The position numbers were made by a program, and so were the translations under genes. From positions 1 to 15,831 of the forward strand of contig JAGGZB010000024.1 of the NCBI GenBank assembly GCA_021162225.1: a DNA stretch of 15,831 nucleotides, written 5' to 3'. Every line of letters starts with the position of its first letter. Position 1 is the stretch's first letter. Shown here piece after piece: positions 1-7,310 of the stretch. A model generated the notes under the pieces. That model was not told the DNA's origin and ran no database searches. It saw only the letters and a program-made list of their open reading frames with translations. The DNA is from Candidatus Bathyarchaeota archaeon (GTDB taxonomy: Archaea; Thermoproteota; Bathyarchaeia; Bathyarchaeales; DTEX01).

Positions 1-320
1 AGGAAGACTTCAACATCGAAGAGTATAGAGAGTCTGTTCTCAGAGAACTCGACCCGGAGATCCTGCGTAGACTTACGGAGGAGTGGACGGATATTAAAGA
101 TGAATTCATAAGGTCATATGAGCTTACGCCTCATCAACAGAAGGTTCTGAAGGAAGCCGGAATTCCAGATAGGAGTAAATATGGAGATCGCGGACTAAAA
201 CCTGAGGAGTGGAGAAGCTTCGGCGCCACGGCGAAGACGATGAATGAGTTCTCGAATAGCTACGAGAACTTCAAAAGGAAGTGCATAGAATTCGCAAAGA
301 AGATTAAGGAGGAGAGATGA
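1..320 (+). CDS. C-terminal end of an unrecognised protein (5' partial)
   Basis: An open frame enters from the left edge (first full codon at position 3) and ends at TGA 318-320, giving about 105 C-terminal residues. The visible part is very charged and mostly helical in character. It is rich in Glu, Lys and Arg, contains segments such as LTPHQQKVLKEAG and LKPEEWRSFG, and ends in a Lys/Glu-rich tail (KKIKEER). No transmembrane segment or metal-binding cluster is visible. I do not recognise the family, and the diagnostic domain is probably outside the window. The gene converges on the DHH phosphoesterase with only 19 nt between the stop codons. The codon pattern (AGG/AGA arginine, GAG glutamate) matches the neighbouring genes. 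Confidence is high that this is coding and nil on function. Confidence 0.8.
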   Translation, partial: EDFNIEEYRESVLRELDPEILRRLTEEWTDIKDEFIRSYELTPHQQKVLKEAGIPDRSKYGDRGLKPEEWRSFGATAKTMNEFSNSYENFKRKCIEFAKKIKEER

Positions 321-339
321 CTCCCCTTATCAGAAAACC

Positions 340-1332
340 TCAACGTTTTTTTAGTTTCTCTCTTATTATCCGTAAAGCACGCTTAACAACGGCTTCATAG
401 TCGCCTACTCCATTCATCCCAGCGGCTGTTGAGTGTCCGCCTCCCATTCCGTGAAAGTATTCGCCGAGAGGCTTAGCGAGATCTCTTCCCAGATGGAGAC
501 CTGTCTTCTTATAAAATTCCGGGTCAGACCTTATACTTATCTGGAGATTATCATTTTTCTGCCCGCCGACTAGTGCTAAATGTGCTCCCAGCCCGATGAA
601 GGCACGTGCCGCTGAAGCCTGAAATGAGCTCACACGTGAGAAGACTATGAGCCAATCGTTTATCCTGATGAGCTGCATTCTTCTGCAAGCCTTAAGCCTA
701 GCTATGCGTTCGGAGAGACTTGTTGGAAGTGTAAGTCTGGAGATCACCTTTTGAGCGTCTACGCCAGCATCAACCAAAGCCGCAGCAACCTTGAATGTGC
801 TGGAGTTTGCCAGTACAAAGTGTTTAGTATCGAATGCTATTCCCAAAAATAGCGCTTCAGCTTCTTCCTTTGAGGGCTTCATGCCTGTCTGTTCATAAAA
901 CCTATAGATCATCTCGCAAGTTGATGATGCATTTTCGTCACAGATTATGATGGATGCTATGCGTTCGGTTTCCGGATGGGTTACGTGATGGTCGATCACT
1001 ATGAGCGGAGCCTTTGTTCTCTTCACGTCATCTTCCCATGGACCCAGCTGCTTGATTGTGTTCGTGTCCAGCATGACGATTATGTCAGCTGTGAATTTTG
1101 GATTGTCAGTCGTAACCTTCATCGGTAAAAGATCCGACACTGCTTCGGAGAGTTTGCTTACTCCCTCGGGGGAGGCAACCTCAACCTCCACTCCAGGATA
1201 CATTCTTCTCAGAAGCCTTGAAAAGGCGAAGGCTGATCCCAACGCGTCTGGATCGGCATTTTGGTGACAGAGAAGAAGAATACGTCTAGGCTTGATCTTG
1301 TGAATTAGGGATATGATATCTTGGAACGACAA
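340..1332 (-). CDS. DHH/DHHA1 family phosphoesterase (NrnA/RecJ-like)
   Basis: A 330-residue protein of the DHH phosphoesterase superfamily, which hydrolyses phosphodiester or phosphomonoester bonds in short oligonucleotides or nucleotides with Mn2+. The metal-binding motifs are all visible: HQNADPDALG (H23, D27, D29), VMLDTNT (D89), the signature DHH at 114-116 and GIAFDTKHF (D168). The C-terminal DHHA1 domain carries the substrate-binding GGGH at 297-300. This length and two-domain layout fit NrnA-type oligoribonuclease or pAp phosphatase better than full RecJ. The start is TTG: an in-frame stop lies five codons upstream, GAGAGG sits about 11 nt before it, and no ATG precedes motif I. It is likely cytoplasmic. 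In many archaea a DHH gene follows prefoldin beta, as here. The exact substrate (nanoRNA, pAp or cyclic dinucleotide product) cannot be decided. Confidence 0.9.
   Translation of the reverse strand: MSFQDIISLIHKIKPRRILLLCHQNADPDALGSAFAFSRLLRRMYPGVEVEVASPEGVSKLSEAVSDLLPMKVTTDNPKFTADIIVMLDTNTIKQLGPWEDDVKRTKAPLIVIDHHVTHPETERIASIIICDENASSTCEMIYRFYEQTGMKPSKEEAEALFLGIAFDTKHFVLANSSTFKVAAALVDAGVDAQKVISRLTLPTSLSERIARLKACRRMQLIRINDWLIVFSRVSSFQASAARAFIGLGAHLALVGGQKNDNLQISIRSDPEFYKKTGLHLGRDLAKPLGEYFHGMGGGHSTAAGMNGVGDYEAVVKRALRIIREKLKKR
346..352 (+). terminator. T-tract terminator candidate for the left-edge gene
   Basis: A run of seven T residues lies 26 nt after the stop of the left-edge gene, inside further T-rich sequence (tagtttctctcttatt). 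Archaeal transcription commonly ends at such U-rich tracts without a hairpin. On the opposite strand the same bases encode the Lys-Lys-Arg end of the DHH protein, so the tract could simply reflect coding. Confidence 0.35.
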
Positions 1333-1514
1333 GCCTATATCCTCTCAGCTTCAAAATTAAAGATGCGGCGTTGCTTAACAGTTTTTCCATAAGCCCATTT
1401 CTTGAAGGCTCCTGTCTGGTTGATAAAATTACGTCTTGAAGCTTCTGTCAAGGGTAGGTGATTAATTAGACTAGTAAATGACGGAGTATCATGGAGGCTT
1501 TGATGAAGCATCTT

Positions 1515-1877
1515 TTAACGCGGTGATAGTGGACGAAGGTCTCTCTGGAGCTTCTCATTCAGCTCCTTTATCTGGCTTCTTATTCTTTCCTCCTGTTTTC
1601 CGAGAACTGAGATTCTCATATTCGCTAATTCTCTTCTCTCAGTAAGTTCTTTAGTAATCTTTGATTTTTCGGTTCTTATCAGAATTGAGCCGACGGATTT
1701 ATAGATGACTTCATCATCTGGAGTCTTTTTAAGCTCCTCTAGAGCTTTATCAACCTCCAGAAGTTCAAGTTCGACTTGTTGCTTCTGAGCAAGAAGGCTC
1801 TGAAGGGTCTGCTGTAGCTGCTGGAGTCTCAGTAGTCTCTCTTGGACGGCTGGCGGAAGCTTAATTTCATTACTCAT
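1515..1877 (-). CDS. pfdB: Prefoldin beta subunit
   Basis: A 120-residue small subunit of prefoldin (GimC), the hexameric cytosolic chaperone that holds unfolded proteins and passes them to the group II chaperonin. The sequence has the expected beta-subunit layout. A long N-terminal coiled-coil helix rich in Gln and Leu (about residues 8-50) is followed by a short beta-hairpin region with the typical VYKSVGSILI-like segment (here VIYKSVGSILIRT, about 58-70). A second coiled-coil helix (about 75-112) ends the protein. The length is normal for the family. The ATG start is preceded by GAGGAG about 10 nt upstream. The gene is co-oriented with the DHH phosphoesterase, an arrangement found in the archaeal exosome/ribosomal gene neighbourhood. 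The alpha subunit is not in the window. Confidence 0.93.
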   Translation of the reverse strand: MSNEIKLPPAVQERLLRLQQLQQTLQSLLAQKQQVELELLEVDKALEELKKTPDDEVIYKSVGSILIRTEKSKITKELTERRELANMRISVLGKQEERIRSQIKELNEKLQRDLRPLSPR

Positions 1878-1993
1878 CTCCTATATTTCTCCTCATGCAC
1901 ATATTATGATGCCTTTTTATCTCTTAATACATAAAGAATGATTAAAGCGTTTTTCTTTCCACACTCATCTTTAAGACTTATGAAATGTAAAGA

Positions 1994-3469
1994 TTAAACT
2001 ATTGGAGTTAGACGTATGCCTTTTTTGCTGGATGACACATGATGGAGTCCAGTTCTGGGCTGCTCCCCATAGATGAACAAATTTCCAAGAATATCTTTGA
2101 AGACGAAGCGTGCGGCAGCCAGATGAGTTATCATCTCTAAAGATCTCATTCCCTTCTTAACGATTGCTATGAGCACCTCATTATTCTTTAGCGCCCTGCT
2201 GATTGCTTCATCTAGAAGCTTCAGAGTATTCTCTGGACCATAAAGAATCTCAAGCGTGTCCAATTCGAGAATCTCCACCACGCTGGAATGTTTCTTCATC
2301 AGTTTTTCTAAGAACATAAGGTATTCCTTCCTTGATTCCATAAGTGAAAACTCTAATAGGTCAGCCTTATTCTTTCTAACAGTTTCAAGAAAGCTCATGT
2401 ATTCTTCAACGGAAGGAAAGAGCTTCTCTAAACGCCAGGTTATCCAAGACTCAGGCTCATAAGAATATATCCCATTATATCTCTCTTCGAGTTCGCGGTC
2501 TTCTGGTGATATGGAGCCGGCTGGACGTAAGCGAACAACTCCTAAGCCCTTGGATGAGAGGTTGATAGCTATCTGGTCTAGGAATGGAACGTAACGGGGG
2601 CCAACTCCGCGCTCCACAATAAAGAGCGTTAATTTACTTCTCTTTAGGCCGCCAGTTATCTTGTCAAAGTCTCTTATGCCGCTCGATCTATGCGTTTCAT
2701 CTATGTCTGGAAGAGGTTCTGCTTCGGCGACTCTCTCGTCCCTACTCGGCGGGAAGTATTTGAACCTTCCGTTCTGTAATGTAAATACGTATCTCTTCAT
2801 TTTTCTCTCCAAGCCTCTGAGCTTGTCTATCCTTATCTGCCTCAGCGTTCTAGATCTTGAATGCTCCGCGTATGGCTTTTCCTCAATATCGCTATGCACA
2901 TCCATGTCTAGAAGCGTTACTATTCCATCCACTACGTAGTCGAGATCCTCAAGCTTGTCCGTTTCAGATATTAGAATTAGATGCGTTCTGGTTTCATGGC
3001 AAAAGTCACATATGCTCTGTGTGAATGAGACCCTGTTACTTTGAAGATTAAGGCTCCCAAGCATCGCATCCCAGCTGTCAATCACAACCACGGGATTATC
3101 CATCTCCTCAGCGTCCTCATAGAGCATCCTGAAGAAGTTTAAAGCAGCGTCAAACCCGAATGGTCTGTCGAGGAGTCCTCCTGAGGAGTTTAAGGTTTCA
3201 TGAAGCTTTTTAGGCGTCGCATTTATCACATTTCTATCAGTAACTATATTCTTTATCCATGGGAATAGGCGATAAAGCTTCTCCGGAGTAACTCTTGTAG
3301 AAACATAGAGTCCATTGCGTTCTTCACATATCTCCTTCAGAATCTCAAATGATAGTATCGTCTTTCCAGTTCCGGGCTTACCTTTAATAAGCAGGGTCTG
3401 CCCTGGAAATATCTTAAAGAACTGCAGTATCTCTTGAGGAATTCTACTTCCGTCATTCAAGACAATCAC
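1994..3469 (-). CDS. KaiC/RAD55-superfamily ATPase, GvpD-like, with a degenerate second half
   Basis: A 491-residue RecA-fold ATPase. The N-terminal half has a perfect Walker A (GKPGTGKT, 30-37), a Walker B (VVVID, 127-131) and an Arg/Lys-rich KaiC-type segment (about 207-236, including DKLRGLERKMKRY). The opening, with IPQEILQFFK followed by GQTLLIKG, resembles the P-loop domain of archaeal GvpD-type regulators. A second half starts near residue 262 (SGIRDFDKITGGL), as KaiC repeats do. Its expected P-loop reads ERGVGPRY (286-293) and lacks the GKT/S core, so it probably does not hydrolyse ATP. No DNA-binding domain is evident. The GTG start lies 3 nt after the receiver gene stop, and GGGAGAAGG in the end of that gene provides the ribosome site, so the two are almost certainly co-translated. 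The likely role is as output or partner in signal transduction; this is inferred from context. No gas-vesicle structural genes are present. Confidence 0.85.
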   Translation of the reverse strand: MIVLNDGSRIPQEILQFFKIFPGQTLLIKGKPGTGKTILSFEILKEICEERNGLYVSTRVTPEKLYRLFPWIKNIVTDRNVINATPKKLHETLNSSGGLLDRPFGFDAALNFFRMLYEDAEEMDNPVVVIDSWDAMLGSLNLQSNRVSFTQSICDFCHETRTHLILISETDKLEDLDYVVDGIVTLLDMDVHSDIEEKPYAEHSRSRTLRQIRIDKLRGLERKMKRYVFTLQNGRFKYFPPSRDERVAEAEPLPDIDETHRSSGIRDFDKITGGLKRSKLTLFIVERGVGPRYVPFLDQIAINLSSKGLGVVRLRPAGSISPEDRELEERYNGIYSYEPESWITWRLEKLFPSVEEYMSFLETVRKNKADLLEFSLMESRKEYLMFLEKLMKKHSSVVEILELDTLEILYGPENTLKLLDEAISRALKNNEVLIAIVKKGMRSLEMITHLAAARFVFKDILGNLFIYGEQPRTGLHHVSSSKKGIRLTPIV

Positions 3470-3472
3470 ATC

Positions 3473-3859
3473 CTACGCCTTCTCCCTCAAAACTCGCTCT
3501 TTCATCTTTTCATCCAATACTTTCAAGAGGTTCGCCGGGTTTATTGGCTTCATCAAATATGCATCAGCTCCTCGCTTCAGCGAAGCCACAGCGTTTTCTA
3601 GAGATGGATGCCCTGTGATCATAATCTTCACCATGCTGGGAAACTCTTTGTGTAGTACTTCAAGGACCTGTGTTCCCTCCATATCTGGCAGCTTAATATC
3701 AAGCAACGCTAGGGAGAACTGTTCAGTTCTGCACTTCTTTATGCCCTCCTCACCGCTTCTCGCCGTCTCAACCTCATAGCCTTCAGACGTAAGGATCTCG
3801 CTTAAGCCTTCAAGAACTTCTACATCATCTTCTACAATTATCACTTTGCCTTTAGACAT
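3473..3859 (-). CDS. Single-domain response regulator (CheY-like receiver)
   Basis: A 128-residue stand-alone receiver domain. The conserved phosphorylation site is complete: acidic pocket E10/D11/D12, phosphoacceptor D54 (in LLDIKLPD), T82 (in MITGHPS) and K104 (in LMKPI). There is no output domain, so it must act by binding another protein. The immediate downstream partner is the KaiC/GvpD-like ATPase, whose start is 3 nt past this stop. No histidine kinase is encoded in the window, so the phosphodonor is unknown. The ATG start is preceded by GGTGG about 8 nt upstream. A candidate 49-codon ORF ends inside its first codons. Recognition of the domain is certain; the pathway it serves is not. 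Confidence 0.95.
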   Translation of the reverse strand: MSKGKVIIVEDDVEVLEGLSEILTSEGYEVETARSGEEGIKKCRTEQFSLALLDIKLPDMEGTQVLEVLHKEFPSMVKIMITGHPSLENAVASLKRGADAYLMKPINPANLLKVLDEKMKERVLREKA

Positions 3860-4001
3860 TATTCGCCACCATATCTAAATAGTTCTTAAGATTCAACAAT
3901 TGCATTGAGGCAGGTGGATGCATCTGAAGCCTTCCAATGAGTTTTTCTCCATGTTTCGCTGAGGAACAATCCTTTTCTAGCTTGGGTAGCCCTCTGGACA
4001 A
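3852..4001 (-). CDS. Candidate small protein upstream of, and overlapping, the response regulator gene
   Basis: A 49-codon open frame runs from TTG (3999-4001) to TAA (3852-3854). Its end overlaps the response regulator start by 8 nt in another frame, the geometry of translational coupling. The product reads like real protein, with a hydrophilic N-terminal half and a C-terminal part containing GEKLIGRLQMHPPASMQ and then LLNLKNYLDMVANNV. Arg and Leu codons (AGG, CTT, CTC) match the neighbours. Weak points are the TTG start, the absence of an upstream Shine-Dalgarno sequence and no recognised family. A TATA-like stretch (GTATATTT on the minus strand) about 25 nt upstream would allow a leaderless message. 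An internal ATG would give only 23 residues. It could also be the decayed tail of a larger gene, or chance. Confidence 0.35.
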   Translation of the reverse strand: MSRGLPKLEKDCSSAKHGEKLIGRLQMHPPASMQLLNLKNYLDMVANNV

Positions 4002-4065
4002 TTAAGATTTATGGATGAAATATACGTTAATTCACATCTCGGCGAAGAAATGCTTAATTATTTTC

Positions 4066-4076
4066 GATTATAAGAG
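4066..4076 (+). promoter_or_regulatory. TATA-box candidate for topoisomerase IB
   Basis: GATTATAAGAG lies 37-47 nt upstream of the topoisomerase ATG in an A/T-rich stretch. Archaeal initiation about 25 nt beyond the box would give a 5' leader of roughly 15-20 nt. The only possible ribosome site in it is the weak GAGAAG. The assignment rests on sequence resemblance and spacing alone. Confidence 0.4.
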
Positions 4077-4112
4077 ATACGGAGTTATTTAGGAAACCGC
4101 GAGAAGAAGCCT

Positions 4113-5897
4113 ATGAAGCAACTTATCCACAACGGGGTTCTAGTTCCGAAGTATGAATGGAAGGGTCTCTGCATATCGGTTAGGGGTAAAAGGATACGTT
4201 TAACTCCGAAACAAGAGGAGATGGCGATCGCTTGGGTTAAGAAGATGGAAACAGAATACGTTAACGATAAGGTGTTCGTCCGAAACTTCTTCGAGGACTT
4301 CTGTAAAGCTCTGTGGATTCGCGAGAAGCTTAAACCTGAAGATTTCGACTTCTCTGAGGTAATAGAATACGTGGAGAAAGAGAAAAGATGGAAAGAGAGC
4401 TTAACGAAGGAGGAAAAGAAACGCTTAAGGGAGAAGAGGAAAGCGCTAAGGGAGGCTAACAAGGAGAAGTACGGTTACGCAATAGTCGACGGCGTCAGGA
4501 TGGAGGTCAGCAACTATACGGTTGAGCCTTCTTGCATATTCATTGGACGCGGTAAGCATCCAAAACGTGGAAGATGGAAGGAGGGACCGCGCGAGGAGGA
4601 TATTGAGCTTAACCTTTCACCGGATGCACCTAGACCTCCGGGGAACTGGAAGGCTATAGTGTGGAGACCTGATGTAATGTGGATTGCTCGATGGAGAGAT
4701 AAACTCTCGGGGAAGATGAAGTATGTATGGCTCGCTGAGAACAGCGAGCTTAAACAGAAAAGAGAGATCGAGAAGTTCAATAAGGCCATAGAGCTTAGGC
4801 ATCATATCGAAAGAATAAAGGAGCATATAATGAAGAATTTAGACGCGGAAGATCCCTTGAGGAGAAAGATAGCAACCGTATGTTACTTGATTGATAGGCT
4901 TAAGATTAGGGTAGGCGACGAGAAGGATCCCGACGAGGCTGATACTGTTGGAGCTTCGACTCTTCGACCTGAACACATAAAATTTGGTGATGACGGGGAA
5001 GTTATCTTCAACTTCTTAGGAAAAGACTCTGTTCCACATATCTTCAAGGTGAAGTTGCCAAAGATCGTGATAAGGAATTTAAAGGAGTTCTCGGCGAGTG
5101 CCAAGTCGGCGATCTTCGACGGGGTTAACTCTAAGCGGGTCAGCGAGTTCCTTGATGAAGTGGTAACCGGGCTTTCAGCCAAGGTCTTCCGCACCTATTA
5201 CGCATCAAAGGCTGTAGAAGAGAAGCTTAAAGAATTTCCCGTCAAAAGGGAGGATCCTGACTACGTGAAGAAGTATGTGGCGACAATAGCTAATCTTGAA
5301 GCAGCCAAAGTTTGCAATCACCGCCGCAAAATTCCGAAGAACTGGAGGGCATCCTTGGAGAAGCGGAGGGAGCGGCTGAAGGAAAGAATGGAAAAGGCCA
5401 AAGAGAAGGAAAGAAGGATCAAAGAGAAGCTTAAGGAGAAACGGCTTCGATATATCGAGAGGCTTAGGAGATATGAGGCGAACATTGAGTTGCTGAGGAA
5501 GAAGCTTGAAGAGACTCGCCGTCAGCTAGCTGAGAGAGAGAAGGAGGGAAAGTCGACAAAGACTCTTAAGAAGAGAGTGAGAAGTCTCAGGAAGAGAATA
5601 AGGAAACAGAGGGAATCCATTAGGAGGCTTAGGGAGAGGTATAGGAGTCAAGTGAGGAGGCTTCAGGAGAGGCTGGCGAGGCTGAAGCAGCGGGAACGTG
5701 CTTTCATAGAGAAGACGAAGCTATGGATAGATGCGAAGATGAAGACGAAAGATTACAATCTGAACACGTCGCTTAGGAGCTATATTGACCCGAGGATCTA
5801 TTATCGTTGGGGCAGGAAAGTAGGCTTCGACTGGAAGATGTATTATCCAAAATCGCTTCAGAAAAAGTTTTCGTGGGTTGAGGATCATCCAGAGTAG
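4113..5897 (+). CDS. topIB: DNA topoisomerase IB (eukaryote-type)
   Basis: A 594-residue type IB topoisomerase that relaxes supercoils of either sign by nicking one strand through a 3'-phosphotyrosine link. The N-terminal core begins with IHNGVLVPKYEWKG and RIRLTPKQEEMA, matching the eukaryotic core start. All five active-site residues are present by motif comparison with human TOP1: R285 (STLRPEHI), K304 (FLGKDS), R360 (KVFRTYYAS), H403 (CNHRRK) and nucleophile Y557 (NTSLRSYIDPRI). The nucleophile lies in a C-terminal domain ending PKSLQKKFSWVE. Between H403 and Y557 is a very long Arg/Lys/Glu coiled-coil linker (about 412-540). The residues are separated by 154 positions, against 91 in the human enzyme. 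The ATG is the first good start and lies directly before the conserved N-terminus. The gene ends 2 nt before the convergent tiaS stop. In archaea this enzyme is typical of Nitrososphaeria and related lineages, which makes it a strong taxonomic hint. Confidence 0.96.
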   Translation: MKQLIHNGVLVPKYEWKGLCISVRGKRIRLTPKQEEMAIAWVKKMETEYVNDKVFVRNFFEDFCKALWIREKLKPEDFDFSEVIEYVEKEKRWKESLTKEEKKRLREKRKALREANKEKYGYAIVDGVRMEVSNYTVEPSCIFIGRGKHPKRGRWKEGPREEDIELNLSPDAPRPPGNWKAIVWRPDVMWIARWRDKLSGKMKYVWLAENSELKQKREIEKFNKAIELRHHIERIKEHIMKNLDAEDPLRRKIATVCYLIDRLKIRVGDEKDPDEADTVGASTLRPEHIKFGDDGEVIFNFLGKDSVPHIFKVKLPKIVIRNLKEFSASAKSAIFDGVNSKRVSEFLDEVVTGLSAKVFRTYYASKAVEEKLKEFPVKREDPDYVKKYVATIANLEAAKVCNHRRKIPKNWRASLEKRRERLKERMEKAKEKERRIKEKLKEKRLRYIERLRRYEANIELLRKKLEETRRQLAEREKEGKSTKTLKKRVRSLRKRIRKQRESIRRLRERYRSQVRRLQERLARLKQRERAFIEKTKLWIDAKMKTKDYNLNTSLRSYIDPRIYYRWGRKVGFDWKMYYPKSLQKKFSWVEDHPE

Positions 5898-5899
5898 CA

Positions 5900-7240
5900 T
5901 TAACAACCATACACTTTTTCGTATGGGATAACTTTGCCTATAAAGTCTGGAGGTTTCCTCTTTTCTTGACCATATCTACTTAGAGGCTTTGTTAGGTGTC
6001 TCTGCGATCGAGGAGGTGTTACGTATAATCCGGGTTTTAGCCGTCTCTCAACCTTGAGGATCACTTTCCTCAAGTCTCTGCCGTGGAAGCCGCATCTTTT
6101 GCATTCAAAACCTTTTCCCCGCCCCGCAGATTTCATTCTTTTCCCGCAGACGGGACATGGAGGATTACGGTATATGAGGCGGGGAATAACCTCAACGATT
6201 CTGATCTTCTCGATATTTATCGTCATTGGCCTGCTCTGCGAGGGCGGACGAACTCCGCCATAAACCTCAACGAGATCACCTATGATGAGTTTCTTAACTA
6301 TTTCCCTAAGGCTACCAGTTGGTTCATAAGCTGCACAGTCAATCTCGCCCGTTTCATCTCTGACCTTGAAGATTACATGTCCCCCCTTAATGATTCTGGG
6401 CTTCTCCGAAACTCTGCCTCTGACTATGACGGGGCTGTAGGGCTTGACCTGGCTGATTGCGATAAGTTCCCTCAAGTGAGCATCTGTTCCTTGATTCGTT
6501 CGGAATATGACCCATCTCTCTATAGGCTCCTCTGAGACCACAAGTTCATGTCCACGCTTAACTGCCTCCGGAGTTTCCCCTCTTATGCCATACAGAACGG
6601 GATCCGGTCCTCTTGGAGTTATCAGAATCCTTCCAGTTTCATAATCGACATTATTGAAGACTAAACGTCCAAGTTTCTTGTCCATCTCAATGACTGATGA
6701 ATCCTTGATTCTTCTAGGAGTCCCCCTGTTCTCTGGAGTCCGATAGGAGAGCAGTTCATATGTGTAGTCCTCCTTTAGCTGCTCGCCTATAGCTGCTAAT
6801 CCACCGATTATTCCGCGTCCTTTCTTGAAGCCATATGCTTCAGCCCTATATTTTCTGATAAGGGTTAGAGCTTCATCCTTCGTTACAAGTCTGGTGATGA
6901 CTCGCTTAGCAAAGGCTTCAACCTCGCTTGGCACATCACCGGTTAAGAAGACGATGCCGGGATCTGTTCCATCATAGTTTAGGTCGGCTTGTTCCTCAAC
7001 GGTCTGGACAACGCATTCTTTCACCTCATCTTGCAGATCCTCCGGGCACAGGATTCTGAAGCAGACGGCTCCGTTGCCTCTAGTCTTCCACGGAACATTA
7101 GGATTAAGCCTCACAAGCTCTGGGTAATCAATTAGGGAGACGCCGAGGTTATGTAGGCGTTCAATAAGTATCGCCGCTATATACGTTGTGCATCCTCCAC
7201 GTGGAGAGTCGGTGTCATCGAATCCTATATGCATCTTCAT
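5900..7240 (-). CDS. tiaS: tRNA(Ile2) 2-agmatinylcytidine synthetase TiaS
   Basis: A 446-residue archaeal enzyme that uses ATP and agmatine to convert C34 of tRNA-Ile2 (anticodon CAU) to agmatidine, so that it reads AUA codons. The N-terminal HIGFDDTDSPRGGCTTY motif carries D8, D9, D11 and T18. T18 corresponds to the autophosphorylated threonine known in the Archaeoglobus fulgidus enzyme, and the numbering agrees when the first ATG is used. A central domain of about 250 residues follows. Next come an OB-fold-like segment (from about 265; PVIVRGRVSEKPRI, VIFKVRDETGEIDC) and a C-terminal zinc ribbon with C362, C365, C380 and C383. It is the third gene of a co-oriented set after the DUF123 nuclease and the acetyltransferase, with a 70-nt gap. 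Another ATG at codon 3 is possible. Confidence 0.95.
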   Translation of the reverse strand: MKMHIGFDDTDSPRGGCTTYIAAILIERLHNLGVSLIDYPELVRLNPNVPWKTRGNGAVCFRILCPEDLQDEVKECVVQTVEEQADLNYDGTDPGIVFLTGDVPSEVEAFAKRVITRLVTKDEALTLIRKYRAEAYGFKKGRGIIGGLAAIGEQLKEDYTYELLSYRTPENRGTPRRIKDSSVIEMDKKLGRLVFNNVDYETGRILITPRGPDPVLYGIRGETPEAVKRGHELVVSEEPIERWVIFRTNQGTDAHLRELIAISQVKPYSPVIVRGRVSEKPRIIKGGHVIFKVRDETGEIDCAAYEPTGSLREIVKKLIIGDLVEVYGGVRPPSQSRPMTINIEKIRIVEVIPRLIYRNPPCPVCGKRMKSAGRGKGFECKRCGFHGRDLRKVILKVERRLKPGLYVTPPRSQRHLTKPLSRYGQEKRKPPDFIGKVIPYEKVYGC

Positions 7241-7310
7241 GAGCCTTTCCGATCCATAACTTAGTGGTATCCTTTGAATATAGACGCCTTTTTATTCTTT
7301 TAGAACAGCC

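Noticed and set aside
1500..1560. TGATGA near 1502 as a possible C/D-box guide RNA
   Set aside because: The preceding purine of box C is missing and no properly spaced CTGA box D follows. The site also lies at the end of the prefoldin gene.
6083..6535. 150-residue plus-strand ORF within tiaS
   Set aside because: It is antisense to the conserved zinc ribbon and OB-fold coding of tiaS. It is a shadow frame.
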